A stretch of DNA of 64,000 nt from the NCBI GenBank assembly GCA_905250125.1, contig CAJNOL010000016.1:275844-339843 (forward strand). The letters run 5' to 3'. The position numbers and the translations under genes were made by a program. Shown piece by piece: positions 1 through 13,242 of the stretch; the stretch's first letter is position 1, and each line of letters opens with the position of its first letter. The DNA comes from Rotaria sordida. Its lineage: Eukaryota; Rotifera; Eurotatoria; Philodinida; Philodinidae. Below the pieces are notes generated by a model. That model worked only from the letters and a program-made list of their open reading frames with translations. It ran no database searches and had not been told where the DNA came from.

Positions 1-358
1 TGATTATTCTTTTCTTAAGAACAACCTAAATCTATCATAAACTACTATTAATTATGGCAAAAGATTAAAAAGACTGAAAGTAAATGATGAATTTTTATTA
101 TTTAACAATTTAACATTGTCCTCTTTTTATCAAAAAGAACCTTTTAAATACTTAGCTTTCGATTCCTTCCCCTTCATAGGAAGTATCAGGCCTAGTTATT
201 CATCGTACATTTAATTTATCTTTCAATAATATGTCACAAATTCATAGTGAACCTAACAATAGTAAAGTTTCAAAACAGAATAAATCTTAGAAACATTTGT
301 TCGTTTATTCAATTATAATTTCAATAAAATAAATCATTTTCTGGGTTTTTTCTTATAG
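1..358. other. Non-coding, probably intron of the coiled-coil gene
   Basis: No open frame with coding character was seen on either strand. The stretch ends in a pyrimidine-rich tract and AG at 357-358, directly before the first visible exon of the coiled-coil gene, so it is most simply the 3' part of an intron. The gene's 5' end would lie outside the window. Confidence 0.5.
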
Positions 359-3300
359 AAAGAATCAATAAATGTTCAATATGAACGTTCTGAAGCTGAT
401 TTACGTAATATAAAAATTCTACGTGAAGATGAAACACGTAAATATCGTCATGAAATTGAAAAATTAAATAGTGAAATGTCATCATTAAAAACGAATGAAA
501 TTGATTTATTAAAAAATATTGATGAATTAAAAGAAAATCTTTTAAATGTAACAAGTGACCGTAATGATATACGAGAACAAAATGAAAATTATCAAAATGA
601 AATTGAAACTATACAAAAAATGTTATGTGATGAAACTGAATCAGCTTCAAAATCTGGATCAAAAATTGTTTTATTAACACGACAATTAGATGAAGAACAA
701 AAACGTGCTACAGATGCTATACATCAATTAGATGAATTAAGAATACAATCGAAAAGTTCATTAATGACAATTGATACATTGAAAACTGAACTAAGTCAAG
801 CACGTTCACTTATACAAGAGCATGCTGTTAAAGTATATGATAATTTTGTTTTTTAAGAAAATAAAATAATTATCTTTTTTTGTTCGATTTATAGGAAGTG
901 GATTTAAAACAAAATTTAACTCGAACAAATTCATTCTTACAAGAAACAAATAAATCACTCGATGATCGTCAACGTGAAATAGAAACACTTAATCATCTTT
1001 TATCACGTTTGCAAATTGATTATGAAAAATCAAAAAATGATTTATCAACTGTACAAGATCAAATAATTCAACATGAAATTGGAAATCAAACATTAAAACA
1101 ACATTTAACAGAAAAAACAAATGAAGTAGACAAAGAATTGTTTCATCTTTTTTTTTCATCTATTTATTCTTGATTTCTTAATTTTAGTTATCAGCAATAA
1201 CAAATCGTCTTCATCAAATACAACAAGATTTTCATTCATATGAAAAAGAACATCGATATTCAAATGAAGAATATTTTGAACGTGAACAACGTATGAAAAC
1301 AATTGAAAATGAATTATCAATGATGATTAGTAATTATGAAAAACTTCAACGTGAACATGCTACTTTAAATGAAGATTTTACTAATTGTCGATATGAACTT
1401 GAAGAAAGTCAAAAATCTGATATTATACATAAAGAACAAGTAAATAGAAATAATAAAATTATGATTTACTATTAATTATATATTTATACAGAGTGTCCTG
1501 AAAGTCATCTACCAAAAAGAAAACTATACATATTCATTGCGGTTAAACTCAATTAAATTGCTTTTTTTTCTGCTAATAGAGTAGACTTCTAAGTCTTTAT
1601 TCAGAAAGTTAAAGTTTTTGAACTTTTCGCCGTTAAGATGTTCTTCTCTAACTTTATAGATATTAGTATGACCGCTTATTGAAAAATTAATGATATTAAT
1701 CTCAAACTTAGTGACTGTGGAATGCCTAAAATCGTGTCAATTTCATTTAGTTGACTTCTTATCAAAGTTTTTGACAAGCAAGGAATATACCAATTCCTTG
1801 AGATTTTTCAAAAATTTTATGCAAATATTTATAAAATAAGAGAAGGACATCTGAATAGCAGAAAAGTCTAGAATAACGAAAAAAATTGAAACAATTCAGC
1901 AGGAAACTCTGTGTTCGATATTCGAAAATAGGAGTTTTTTCATGTATTGAATCTAAAATTTATAGATTTCAGGAGTATGCATAGATTTGAACTTTATGAA
2001 TAAAATCTAGGAAGTCTTCTCTATTGGCAGAAAAAAAGCTACTTGAATTGGTTTAACTGAAGTCGAGATATATGGTTTTCTTTTTGATTGGTGACTTTCC
2101 GGACACTCTGTATATATTAACCTCCAAACTGAAATTACATCCAATGTTGGATTGAGTGAAGCTTTATATTAAAACTCGAATTGGTTCGTGGATCGATGTC
2201 GTAATTGGATTCTTATTGATGAAATGAGAGGAAGCAAACGGCATTTCAACTAATACGATTATCAATGAACGAATTAAGTAAAGATTCGAGCGGTTATCGA
2301 TAGTTTCTATTAAAGTAGTCCTTGTGTATAAAATCATTCATAAATTTACAGATTCAAACTTAACTGATGATTGTATTTATTTGAAATGCTATTGCCATCT
2401 TTCAGTTCATCAATAAGAATTCGAATAAAATATCGATCTACATATTAATTCGAGTTTTTATATAAATTACTTCCTCAATTCAAGATTGCGCATTGACATA
2501 TCTATATATATATTTAGTTAGTACAATCAATAGATGAAGCGAAAATCTGTAAACGAAAATTAACATTACTTGGCAATTGTTTCAAGACAGTTGTTCGAAA
2601 GGTAAATTCTAATAAAGATTATCTTATTGAAAAAAGTTTTTCGATTATTAATTTTCATTTTCAATAGGCATCTGAAACAAGTGAACGATGGGCTAGTATT
2701 ACATCAAAACTTCATGAACAAATAACTGATTTAAGTGAAGATGCAAATAGACTTCGTATACTTGATGAACGTTTTGAACAATCAACAAAAATGTTAACAC
2801 TTTTACGAAGTCAACATGAAGATTTAATTTTACAATTTATGACTGTTAAACCTGTTCTTGAAAAAGCTCATTTATATGTACGAGAATATAGACGTAAATG
2901 GTCTCAAACAAGTGATGAAAATCGTCATTTACGTATGGAAATAAAACGTTTGCGAGCTAAAATTGATGATTTTCATCGAGCTGAAGGTATAATGCATACA
3001 AAAATTGATGAACAAGAAATGAATTTAGTACAATTACGTAAAGAACTCAAGTAAATTTTTTATTTCTTAAATAATAATTCATTCATTTTTTTTCTCTGTT
3101 CGATTACTTTCTTTTTTTTTTTTGTCTTTTTTCAGTAATGAAACACAATCTCATTCTGAATGTCAAATACTTATTGAACGTTTAAAACATACATTAGATG
3201 ATACAATACAAGAACGTGATCAATTAATTAAAAATATGACAAATGTTAATAAAAAGGTAGTTATTTAATAATTTTTCAAAAAGAAAGTTTATTTTACGTT

Positions 3301-6124
3301 TTATTTCTTTTTTAGCTTGAAAAGCTTGAAAATGATATTGATGGATATACAAATGAAAATCGTTTATTACATCAAGCAACACAAAAATTAGAAAAACAAT
3401 TAGCAAATACACATGCACATAATGAATCATTACAAAGAACATATCAACAAAATGAATTATCATATCAAGAAAAAGTAAAATTTTTATTTCCAAAAAATAA
3501 AAAATCTATAGGAAAATAAATAATTAAAATCTTTATTTTATTTTAGATAAATGAATGTGAATCATTATTAGTATCATTAAAAGATGTTAATAAAGATTCA
3601 TTATGTTTATTAGAGCAGAAAAAAGCTGAATTAAATATGACACAATCAGAAATACAATCATTAAAATATGAACAATCCACAACAGCTACAGAGGTTAGAT
3701 TTTTACATATTATTACAAAACATTATTGACATATAATCTCTGATCGTATATCAACAACATCTGTGAGGAAGAGAATGGTTCGAATTTTTACCTTTAGACT
3801 TCAATACTCCTTTTAGATCGTATTTTATAAAATAATTCGATATACCAAGTATATGAAAAGTTTTTCAACATTTTTTCTTTTAGCACATATCTGAGCTGAG
3901 AAATAATACATTATTCAAGTTTTTCTGTCAGAAGATGCAGTATTTGGCTTCTGTGGACTTTTATTTAAAATAACAGAACATAAACTGCGTTCTGTGATTC
4001 AGTAAATGGAATTTACTTCCTACTGAGTCTTTCAGTGGTGTATTCTTTTTATGGAAACGAATATTTATAGCTTTCAAAAAATGAATCTTGTGCTAAACGA
4101 TGTTTGGAAGGCTCTGTCAATTGTGTATACTTACGAAGTATTGTAGTTATATTTTAAGAATAGGGAAATTTCCTTCATTGGTTATTCGTTTTCTAACGGA
4201 TATCCTAGGAATGTTCTTCATATTTAGGCAGAGTTCATTTTTACAGTGTTTTATGAAAAATTATTTTGTCTCCTTATTTTTGACATCCAAATATCCTGTA
4301 ATAAAACGATTAAGAAAAACGACGAATTCGGATACTTTACAGAGAGCGACTTTTGTTGTAGGAATTCAGATAAACTATTGTCGTCACACAAATATAGGTT
4401 ATGATGAAATACGTACAAACATTGCTGAAAGAGCATTTATTGAGACTCGAATCACAGGCACGAAGTTTCTTGCGTGGCTGTTCATTTTTTATTCTACTGT
4501 TTTAAATAAAGATCCATAGAAGTCAAATGCTGCATCTTCTGACAGACAACTTTGGTTGATGTATTATTTCTCAGCTCCAATATTTACGTGTCTAATGGTG
4601 ACAGATCTCGAGTTTGAAATAATTCAGATATTAGTGAAATAAAAAATTACGTTAATTAGTGTTTCCGATTATAAAATTTGAGATAAAATATAAATACGAT
4701 TAATAAAAATGTCACTAAACTTAATATGATATATTTGATAAATTCATTATTAATTTTAGTTTATATTGTCATTGAAATATATTCTTGATGTAAAATTTTT
4801 TAAAACGTATGTATTTAGTTTGAAAAAATTGAAGAAATGAATCAAGAATTAAAACGACATATATCAATGCTTGAACGAACAAATGATGAATCTAAACGTG
4901 TAATACGAAAACGTGAAAAAGAACTTGAACAAATCAAAAATGAATTTGAATATAATATGAAAAATATTTCATCACTTAGTACTAAGGTATTTTATTTGAT
5001 TTGTACTTTTTTTTTCGAAAGAATCACAAAGTTAAAATTTTTCTCGATTTTTTTTTGTTAGTGTACAAAACAAGATGCAGAATTAAATGTTCTTCGTCTT
5101 GAAAATGCATCTTTAAGTAAAGAATTAAAATTAATGCGTGAAAATGTTCATCGTTGTGAAGAAGAACAAAGACGTTTAAGAAAAGATTGTGATCAAGCAT
5201 TAAATTTTATTCATGATGGTATTCCAGAATTATGGTAAAAATAATCACAAAAGAAAAAAAAAATCATTGTTTGTGTTAATTTTATGGGTGTTATCCATGT
5301 GTTATGTTCTAGTTTCTTTCCTAGTCATTTAACCATTAACTAATATTTGTGTATATTTTAAAAATGCATTCGTATCACATAGTATTGTGTTCATACAAGT
5401 TTTATTTTCCTTTTTTTTTGTTTCCTTCAATTTAGAATCTCATTCACATGTGTTTGTGTGTGTACGTATTAATATTAATTCTCTTCTAGTCAATTAATAT
5501 AATAATATTTATATTTCATGCACTATTTATCATGCAGTAAATAAATGTAGAATAGATGATTAATTATTTGAATTATTTTTTATTTTAAATGAAAAATTTC
5601 AATTTATTTAGTTTGGACAATGGTATTAGCAACAATAATCGAAATGGAACATTACAAGAACATTTAAAGAAAATACCATCGTTAATGCAACAATTAACAG
5701 GCGATAGAGAAAATTTAAAAACTAAAAATGCACTTTTAGTACAATTTGTTCATGGACTTTCTCATGATCTTAACGATTGTCAGAGTAGTCAGAAAAAATA
5801 CAAAGTAAGTTTTTGGATCTATCATCAATTTTCATTCGAAGTGCAAACGCTACTCGTCTTTTTTTATTTCTATTGTAAACAGTTGCTCAAAGCACATTCA
5901 AAACAACAACAATTATTATTAAATCAATTAGAAACTCACGTTCGTTTTTATGAGTAAGATTATTTTCATTTTTTCTACTTTGTTTTTGTAAATTCTATAT
6001 TATTTTTAGATCTGTTTTCAAAGAAAAAGGATTCTTTCCAACAATTGAATATTCATCAGGATCAACAGTAGCTTCAGCACCGGATGTTATCGACAGTAAT
6101 CATAACCGAAAAATTGAGATGTAG
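359..6124 (+). CDS. Long coiled-coil protein, 3' part (5' end outside window)
   Basis: Thirteen exons can be joined in frame: 359-832, 895-1125, 1188-1439, 2518-2601, 2668-3050, 3136-3256, 3316-3474, 3547-3693, 4819-4986, 5062-5234, 5612-5804, 5883-5953 and 6010-6124. They give 856 residues to the stop. The first exon follows a splice acceptor and has no obvious start, so the N-terminus is missing. The protein is almost entirely Glu/Lys/Gln/Leu-rich heptad sequence, as in centrosomal, ciliary or Golgi scaffold proteins. No catalytic or membrane segment is visible. I could not assign it to a named CCDC or CEP family. The last about 40 residues leave the coiled coil and are Ser/Gly-rich. Most introns are 50-90 bases, but those at 1440-2517 and 3694-4818 are inflated by palindromic elements. 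A polyadenylation signal AATAAA lies at about 6457. Confidence 0.8.
1489..2110. mobile_element. Tc1/mariner-like MITE in intron
   Basis: The left end CAGAGTGTCCTGAAAGTCA is matched in inverse at the right end, with one or two mismatches. Both ends are flanked by TA (1487-1488 and 2111-2112), the target duplication expected for Tc1/mariner transposition. The arms extend inward (for example the tract around 1550-1600 against 2030-2080). No transposase frame is visible, so it is non-autonomous. It sits wholly inside intron 1440-2517 of the coiled-coil gene. Confidence 0.75.
3890..4600. repeat. Palindromic (foldback) element in intron
   Basis: The segment at about 3893-3970, including CAGAAGATGCAGTATTTGGC, returns in inverse orientation at about 4490-4596. 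The two arms surround a roughly 520-base centre. A 139-codon frame runs through the centre but shows no family resemblance and lies in an intron. The terminal motif was not clear enough to name the superfamily. Confidence 0.65.
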
Positions 6125-6655
6125 ATTATTGTATAAAAAACAATGATATATTGCCAACGTAGATTAGATTTCTGTTTCGTCTTTTCTAGTTTTTTTAAAT
6201 ATTAATGTCTAACTTTTTATAGAACAATGTTTGTTTTTCTGTTTGTTGATTCTTTTGTCCGAGCAGAGAGAACATCATACAAAAAAAAAAGTACAGCACT
6301 CTGGGGTCTTTTGTTTTATCGATCAGGGTAAATAGATAAAAATAATGTGTTTTTTCTTTAAATATCATTCACTATTGTGCATGATTTTGTGAATGTTTCT
6401 TATTGTATTGGAATATATTTGTATGAAGCTCAGGGAAATTAGAATTAGAATAATTTAATAAAATTGAAATATTTCTTAAATATATATATATATATTCTCA
6501 TTTATTATTACTATGTTAATATTACAATGCTATCTTCTTAATATTGTGTATAAATCAAAGACAAAAATAGAATTGAAAGAAATAGTGGATATGAAGATCG
6601 ACGAATATCAAGAAAAATAAAAGAATCGAAAAAAAAAACATCGATGATAAGAAAA
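6125..6655. other. Intergenic: 3' end of coiled-coil gene and upstream region of membrane protein gene
   Basis: This stretch holds the 3' untranslated region and AATAAA signal of the preceding gene, a short AT dinucleotide run near 6480-6495, and the presumed promoter of the next gene. No additional gene was seen. Confidence 0.5.
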
Positions 6656-7764
6656 ATGGCAATATCAAATGAGAGTAACATGCTCATTATTTTTCTTATT
6701 ATGTTTATAAATTCAGGTCAATAGAATTATGATTTAATAAATTATTGTTTGTGGAAAATTATCATTGTTGTAGAAGGAAAATCGATTTGTTTACCAAATC
6801 GAACAAATGGATCTTGTCAGTGGACTTTTTTCGGTTGGAATCCTTATCATGGATGTGGATACAATCAAAAGATGAGTTCACGTAAACAGAAGAAGTTATT
6901 TCAATAGATGCATTATTACATATTTCTTATTAGATTTATGTATTATGAAAAATCTTGATGGATCGAAATCTACATTTCTTACAAAAATAAATGTATCATT
7001 GAATTATCAACATTGTTTAGAATTTAAATATCTTATTACTGGAACTATTATAGATTGTAATCAAAAAATAATAATAATTCAATTGAATTATATAAATTAT
7101 GTTTGTTTAGGTTGTATGAATTTTTATGGGAAAATTTGGACTAATACTAAAAATCAATCGATATTATTTTTCAATTTTTGTATTCCGAATGAACAACCTG
7201 AATTACTTTGGTATTCTTTTACTGTTCTACTTCCAGAAAATTTAACTATGGTAAATAAATCTAATAAAATATGAGAAAATTTATCTTATTTAAGAAAAAA
7301 TATAGATTAATATAGTCACAGACAGTAATGGTATTGCTAGTAATCATTCATTAATCATTAAAGATTTATTTATTCAACAATGTGATCAAAGTAAATTCTC
7401 AATAAATATATTTACTTCTATATTTCATCTGATATTTGATATAGTTTCGACATTACAAAACATTTTATTGATGAATTCAACTATTGTTTCTTCATGGTTA
7501 AATGCAAAAACAAATTTCTGGATTCAATATCGATGGATATTCATCATAGGTATTCTTATACTTTTGTTCCTTTCATTCATCATTATTACTGTTATACTCT
7601 ATGCATCTCATCGAATATTTCATCAACAATCAACGATAACCGAACGAATTCAAATTTCATCTATGAATCTTTCTCAACATTTTTATGAAGAACCAATATC
7701 AATTATTTTAACTCCTCCAATAGATATAAGTGTGTATGATCATGTTCGAGATAATTATGTATAA
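6656..7764 (+). CDS. Small type I single-pass membrane protein, unknown function
   Basis: Five exons (6656-6716, 6774-6881, 6934-7250, 7306-7390, 7445-7764) join in frame to 296 residues. The N-terminus carries a hydrophobic signal-like stretch (about residues 9-20). It is followed by an extracellular-looking region with several cysteines and N-glycosylation-type motifs. Near residue 220 a strongly hydrophobic Ile/Leu-rich transmembrane helix is preceded by aromatic residues and followed by a basic residue. The cytoplasmic tail is about 60 residues. I recognise no domain. A receptor or adhesion role would be a guess from topology only. The next gene on the same strand starts only 97 bases after the stop, so the two may share processing. 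Confidence 0.65.
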
Positions 7765-7861
7765 ACAAAAAAAACCAATTAATAAAATAATTTTAAATAA
7801 AATTAGCGCGTTGACATTATCTTTTTTCTATTTTATTTCAAACAAATTCTTTTATATTACA

Positions 7862-10800
7862 ATGTCATCAATAATAGTTGATAATGAAAATCATTCTATA
7901 CTAAACAAACTAGATGAATATGAATCTATTTTTAAACATTATTGTTTGAATACACAATCACAATATGTTGATTATCAAAATGAAAAAAATAATATTGAGA
8001 TAAATAATGATTTAAATAACAATAAAAAAAATAATTTTAAAAATCTATATGAAACTAAAAGAAGATACTTAGAAAGAAATGAGAGTAACAAAAAAATGAC
8101 TAATACAAAACCTATGACAAATAGAACTCCATCAACAAAATCGGAAAAACGTAAAAAATCAAATAAAAAAGTTTGTTTTAAAGAATAATAAAAACAAAAG
8201 TCTAACTCATTGACATTTTTAATCTAGGCTAAGAAAAAAAATCGTGAAAACATTATAAAAATTACACTTCCTGATGCAGCTAAAGCTCGTAAAACTACAT
8301 ATCAGTATGTAACAAAAAAAACAAGAAAACATTGACGAATACTTTTAAAAAATTGAAACCTTTTATATCTATTCAATGAATAGTAAACATCAACAACAAC
8401 CAAATAAAAATCAACAAAATTCGAATATACTTTCATCAGTGCCAGGTATATCATTGCACGCTCCATCTTCTTCAACAATAAAAACAGTACAAAAATTACC
8501 AACGTTCGAATCCAAAAGTCATCAATCAATATCAGATGTACAATCAAATTCAATTTCTATAACAACTTTAAAAAGTTCTGATCAAATTATTTCTCCAACA
8601 GTTTCATTTAATCAATCAAAGACGGGTGAATCTAGTCCAATAAAAAATTCAAATTTGGTGAATAAAACAGCAGATAATTTTGAATCAGCATGGGATTTAG
8701 ATGAAATCAATAATTTTACTCGAAATATTTTCGAACGGAGTAATAACAATATTTGATATTCTCAATGTTAATTTTCTATGGATTTTTTTTTTGTCAGATA
8801 GCTACACTAAACATATAATTCGTTCAAATCGAATTCGATTGAAATGGTATATTTTTTCTTTAATATCATTTGTTTTTTCTTTAATCTTTTATTATCCGTA
8901 GTGCCATAGAGTCAAATGATTATTTAACAAAATATATTCAACGTCAATCTCATTGTTTGGATATTTTTGAACAATATATTAATACACTTAAACGATCATT
9001 TGGTATCATTCGTAATGCTGCTTCTGATGTACCTATATTTGATCCAGGTCTTACCGTAAGTATTATCATCAAATAGTGTCATTAGATAATCAAAAATGTC
9101 TTTGATCAGATAATGGGACCATATGTTAAAAAAGATCTATCTCTTATTGATAACGAAGAATCTCATATAGTAAAAAGAATGGCCGGTATAGAACCAAGAA
9201 AAAAATATGCATTAGTTCATGAACGAATAGGAGTTTTTATTATTGGTAAATGAATATTTTGTTTTTCTTTCGATATATCATCGGTTATTAAATTAATTCA
9301 GGTGGTTACAATTTATATGTCAATATTCCTATTCAAAAAGAACCTGATACAGATTATTTATTCAAATCCAATGGTAATACCGCAAGAATTCCACGATTAA
9401 ATCCATGTCGAGTTCATTTTGGTGAATGATTAAGTAAAATTAGATTTGCATGATTTAACAAAAAAATTTTTTTTTCTTTTTGAATATTACAGGAATATAT
9501 TCAGATGGTGACGCTATTTATGTTGTCGGTGGTCAAACATTACACAATGAGTAAGTAATCTGAGGTGCGAAACTCTTGGCACCAAAGATTCACTTATTTT
9601 TTGACCACTAAAAGACAATTGGTTAGAGTCAAATGCAATTAGTTTGAATCAGAATTTTTCATTATTTTTGAATATATGTTCACATTCTTGTTCTGTGATA
9701 AGACTGAACAAATATCAGTAAATTTTGGTGAACAAGTCCAAAATTGTGTTTGTACAAAGTAAAATAGCCGTTTTGGTGCAGTTCTCAGTCTATGTTTTGG
9801 AACTGTTTCATCTCAACATTATTGTAGAGCATTGGATTCTGTACAAAACAAGATATTGCAGTTTCATACCATTCAAAACCTATGTGCTACTTAGGTCATA
9901 CCAAAAGTAGTGCGCCTCGCATCTTAATTTCGTATAGACTGCTTGGAAAAAAATTTCTTTTCTTATGAACAGATAGAGCGTCTTTTGCTCTATCTTTCTA
10001 TGCTATTTGATCACTATTCAATCGATATCATAATAATAAAATTATCATAAAACTGTTCTTTATGCAACTGCAGCTGGTACCAATAGTACATATTAGATGG
10101 CCCATAAGTAAGGAAACGGAAAAAAAATTGAATACCTCCATTATGGCTCGACCAAGCGGGCTCATTTTTATACCAAGGCTGGAGGCCTGTTCACACTTCA
10201 AATCTATACGGACAAAGTAAATGAGAATCTTTGTGAATATTACTATTGACCTCACCAAGAAAAGTTTACCTTTTCACAGATTAAAAAAAAAAATACAGTT
10301 CACAAAGGTTCACACTAATCTTGTCCATATGAATTTAGAGTATGAATATGCCTCTATCTTTGATTAAAATATCAGCTCGTTTGCTCGAGCTGTAATGAAG
10401 ATATTCAATTTTCTTTCCAGTAAACTGACTTTTGAGCTACTCTGTACATTGAATTTTTTCTATTTGTAAAAAGGTGAAATTTTTTGTTGAGGTCACTAAT
10501 GATACTTAACAAACATTCTCACCAACCTTGTTCGTATGAATTTGAAGTGTGAACAGACCTCTAGCCTCCGTATAAAAATGAGCCCGTTTGGTCGAGCCAT
10601 AATGGAGATATTCAATTTTTTTTTCTGTTTCCTTACTTATGGGCCATCCGATATGTACTATTGGTACCAGCTGCAGTTGCACAAAGAACAGTTTTATGAT
10701 AATTTTATTATTATGATATCGATTGAATAGTGATCAAATAGCATAGAAAGATAGAGCAAAAGACGCTCTATCTGTTCGTAAGAAAAGAAAATTTTCCAAG

Positions 10801-12173
10801 CAGCCTATACGAAATTAAGATGCGAGGCGTACTACTTTTGGTATGACCTAAGTATTTTGTATTTTGAATTTGATAGGTTTCAATCAAAATACAAAATTGA
10901 CCAAAATAATATTCTGTACAGTCATCATGTTGAATGTTTTGAAACAAGCTGATGATAGTTGTTCAATTTTACTTCAGAAGGAAATTCTAAACAAATATTT
11001 GAAAAGAGCGGAATAGTCTATCTTTAAGTAACAAAAAAATAAGTGAATATTTTGTGCCAAGACTTTCACACCAGAGTTTTGTTCTTTTTTTTTTTTAATA
11101 TTAGAGTACTCGATGATATTCAACGTTTAAATTTACGAACATTCAAATGGGAATATGTTGCTACATTAATGTATCCGCTTGCTGCTTGGTTAGATTAGAT
11201 ATTTGTTAATTATAAACTAATTTTTCTAATGTTTAGTGGTATGACAGTTGAAGGACAACGAATTTATATCGTGTGAGTTATGACATATATAAAAAGTTTG
11301 GTGTTGTTTCATTTTTATGAAATTACCTTTAGAGGTGGTTATGATATTTTTCGAAATCAAACTCATTTCGTCAATACTTTTACTATCTATAATTTGTCAA
11401 CAGGACAGTATGATTCGATATTATTTTTTGAAAATGTGCTTTTTCTTTCGCCTAATATATATATATATATACACATTTAGATTTGAAAAATCAACTGATT
11501 TGCCATCACCACGTTGTCGTAGTCTAATTTTTGCAACTGATAATGCCTTGTTTTGTGTATCAGGTTTAATCGAAGGTCATGATGAGAATGGTAATAAAAA
11601 AATAAAAATAAGTACTGTGAGTATTTCTATTTCAATTATAAAATAACCAAATTGTTTTATAATTATATTCTAAAGGATATTTTAAAATGGAAACATGAAA
11701 CTCCAACATGGATTAAAGTTTCACAAACACCTGAACTTACTAAACTTCATGCAGTATCATTCAATGGTATAATGCATAGGCTTATTCTAAATAATATTAG
11801 ATAAATTTCTCTCATTAGATCCTTATCTTGAAATAACAAAACGTAATATTTATGATGATGGTGCAAGCGATATGATTGGCGAAGTAACGATAAACTGTTT
11901 TTTTTTATATGTACATGTTCAGATTTTATTTAGGCTTATTATGATTTTCGAACAAACATATGGACAAATGGCAAAACGCCAGCATCACCAATAAAACATA
12001 AAAGCAGATCTGCTGCAAATAGTCCAAGCAAATCACTAGCAAAGTCGCCATCAAAAACACAGAAAAAAACGAAAGCAACACGAACTAAAACTTCTTCAAC
12101 AAGTCAGTCAACATCGAAAAGTAAATCACCTTCAAAAAACAAAACATCATCAAAATCTAAAGGTTTTCAATGA
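7862..12173 (+). CDS. Kelch-repeat protein with basic Ser/Lys-rich tail
   Basis: Fourteen exons join in frame to 642 residues: 7862-8170, 8228-8304, 8384-8739, 8910-9055, 9110-9245, 9302-9421, 9493-9550, 11105-11188, 11237-11272, 11333-11407, 11481-11616, 11676-11766, 11819-11883 and 11934-12173. Residues 1 to about 250 are low-complexity, Asn/Lys/Ser-rich and probably disordered. A short helical segment follows. From about residue 335 there are kelch-type blades, seen as double-glycine signatures IIGGYN (~340), VVGGQT (~391), IVGGYD (~438) and a weaker VSG (~488). Kelch blades form beta-propellers that bind partner proteins. There is no BTB or BACK domain, so this is not a standard KLHL E3 adaptor. 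The last about 65 residues are rich in Ser-Pro and Lys. Intron 7 (9551-11104) is swollen by nested foldback elements. Confidence 0.8.
9567..11077. mobile_element. Nested foldback elements in kelch-gene intron
   Basis: The outer ends carry inverted copies around CTTGGCAC and ATTCACTTATTTTTT at about 9567-9605 and 11040-11077. Inside is a second, longer palindrome at 9888-10854. Its ends read TACTTAGGTCATACCAAAAG and the inverse, and its arms match almost base for base for over 300 bases (for example AGATAGAGC / GCTCTATCT and GCAGCTGGTACCAATAGTAC). The arms produce mirror-image short open frames that are by-products of the palindrome. No transposase is visible. Confidence 0.75.
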
Positions 12174-13242
12174 AGAAGACGAATGATTGTATTAAAAACA
12201 TTGTATTTTTATCGTAGATAAAAATAAAAAGAATAAATAATGAGATATTATTGACTCAAACATAAAAAGAAAAACTTTTTTTTTTGTTTTAGAATTTTTT
12301 CTTTAATGAGTCTGATCTAAAATTTAGATAATATAATTAAAAACTATTTTCAAAATTATCGAATTAATTTTCCTAATACTATCATTGGATTGCATTTTTC
12401 AAGTCAATATATCAATTAAAAAAAAGACACTGATGCAACTAATTGGTAAGAATTTACATCTTGTAATTGATCACACAACGGAAGAATATTTCAATAACAG
12501 GAAGACAAATAATTAAAAAGAAGTTTTTTTTTTTTCCGTTAATAAAACCTTGATTGGAAAACTTTGTCGTCATTTAAACTGTCTTTCATCCACTAAAGAT
12601 TAAATCAATAAATATTCACTCTGATGTTCATTTCGTTTTCTTTATAGAAAGAAAAAAAAATTCATTTGTTCTACTCTTTCATTTTTTAACCGCCATTGAA
12701 AGGTGTAAATCTATTCATTTTCTCTATACATCATTATCAAATGTCACATTCTAAAATTCTTTCTATCACCAAATAAGGAAAAAAAAACAAAACCTAAAGA
12801 TCTTTATTTCTATTTAAAAAAAACATATTTAGATTGAAAGTTGTTTATAATCCATTTAGAACTAAAACAGCTCGTGTATATTCATCGGATTATCTCCAAT
12901 CATTTGTAGACAATAAACACTAATCGAATAAACTTGTTAACGTGTGAGATAGAAGTGGAATTTTTTTTGCTTCCGGTTATATGTATATCTATCTTAATTG
13001 ACTATCGAGAGATGACGATGGAGACATACCGAGTCGCATACATTTGCACACATATTTGATTCGGTAATCAATTAGAAAGAAAACGTAAGACGACAAATAG
13101 ATTGGCTTATAAAACAATAGACAAAGAAAGAAAGAGAGAGAGAGAAAATGCTCAACAACAAAATCGATATATACATATATATATATATATAAATAGAATG
13201 AATCGATACTGTAATCTATTGATATTGTGATATACATAAATT
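12174..13242. other. Intergenic region upstream of RASSF gene
   Basis: About 1.07 kb with the 3' untranslated region of the kelch gene (AATAAA-type signals near 12220-12240), homopolymer A/T runs, a short GA tract near 13130-13147 and an AT dinucleotide run near 13170-13192. No coding sequence was recognised. The right part should hold the RASSF promoter. Confidence 0.5.

Noticed and set aside
4100-4519. 139-codon plus-strand open frame
   Set aside because: It lies inside an intron of the coiled-coil gene and spans a palindromic element. The translation shows no transposase or other family motif.
10028-10730. Two short open frames with nearly the same peptide on opposite strands (10028-10258 minus, 10536-10730 plus)
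   Set aside because: They are mirror translations of the two arms of one foldback element, not genes.
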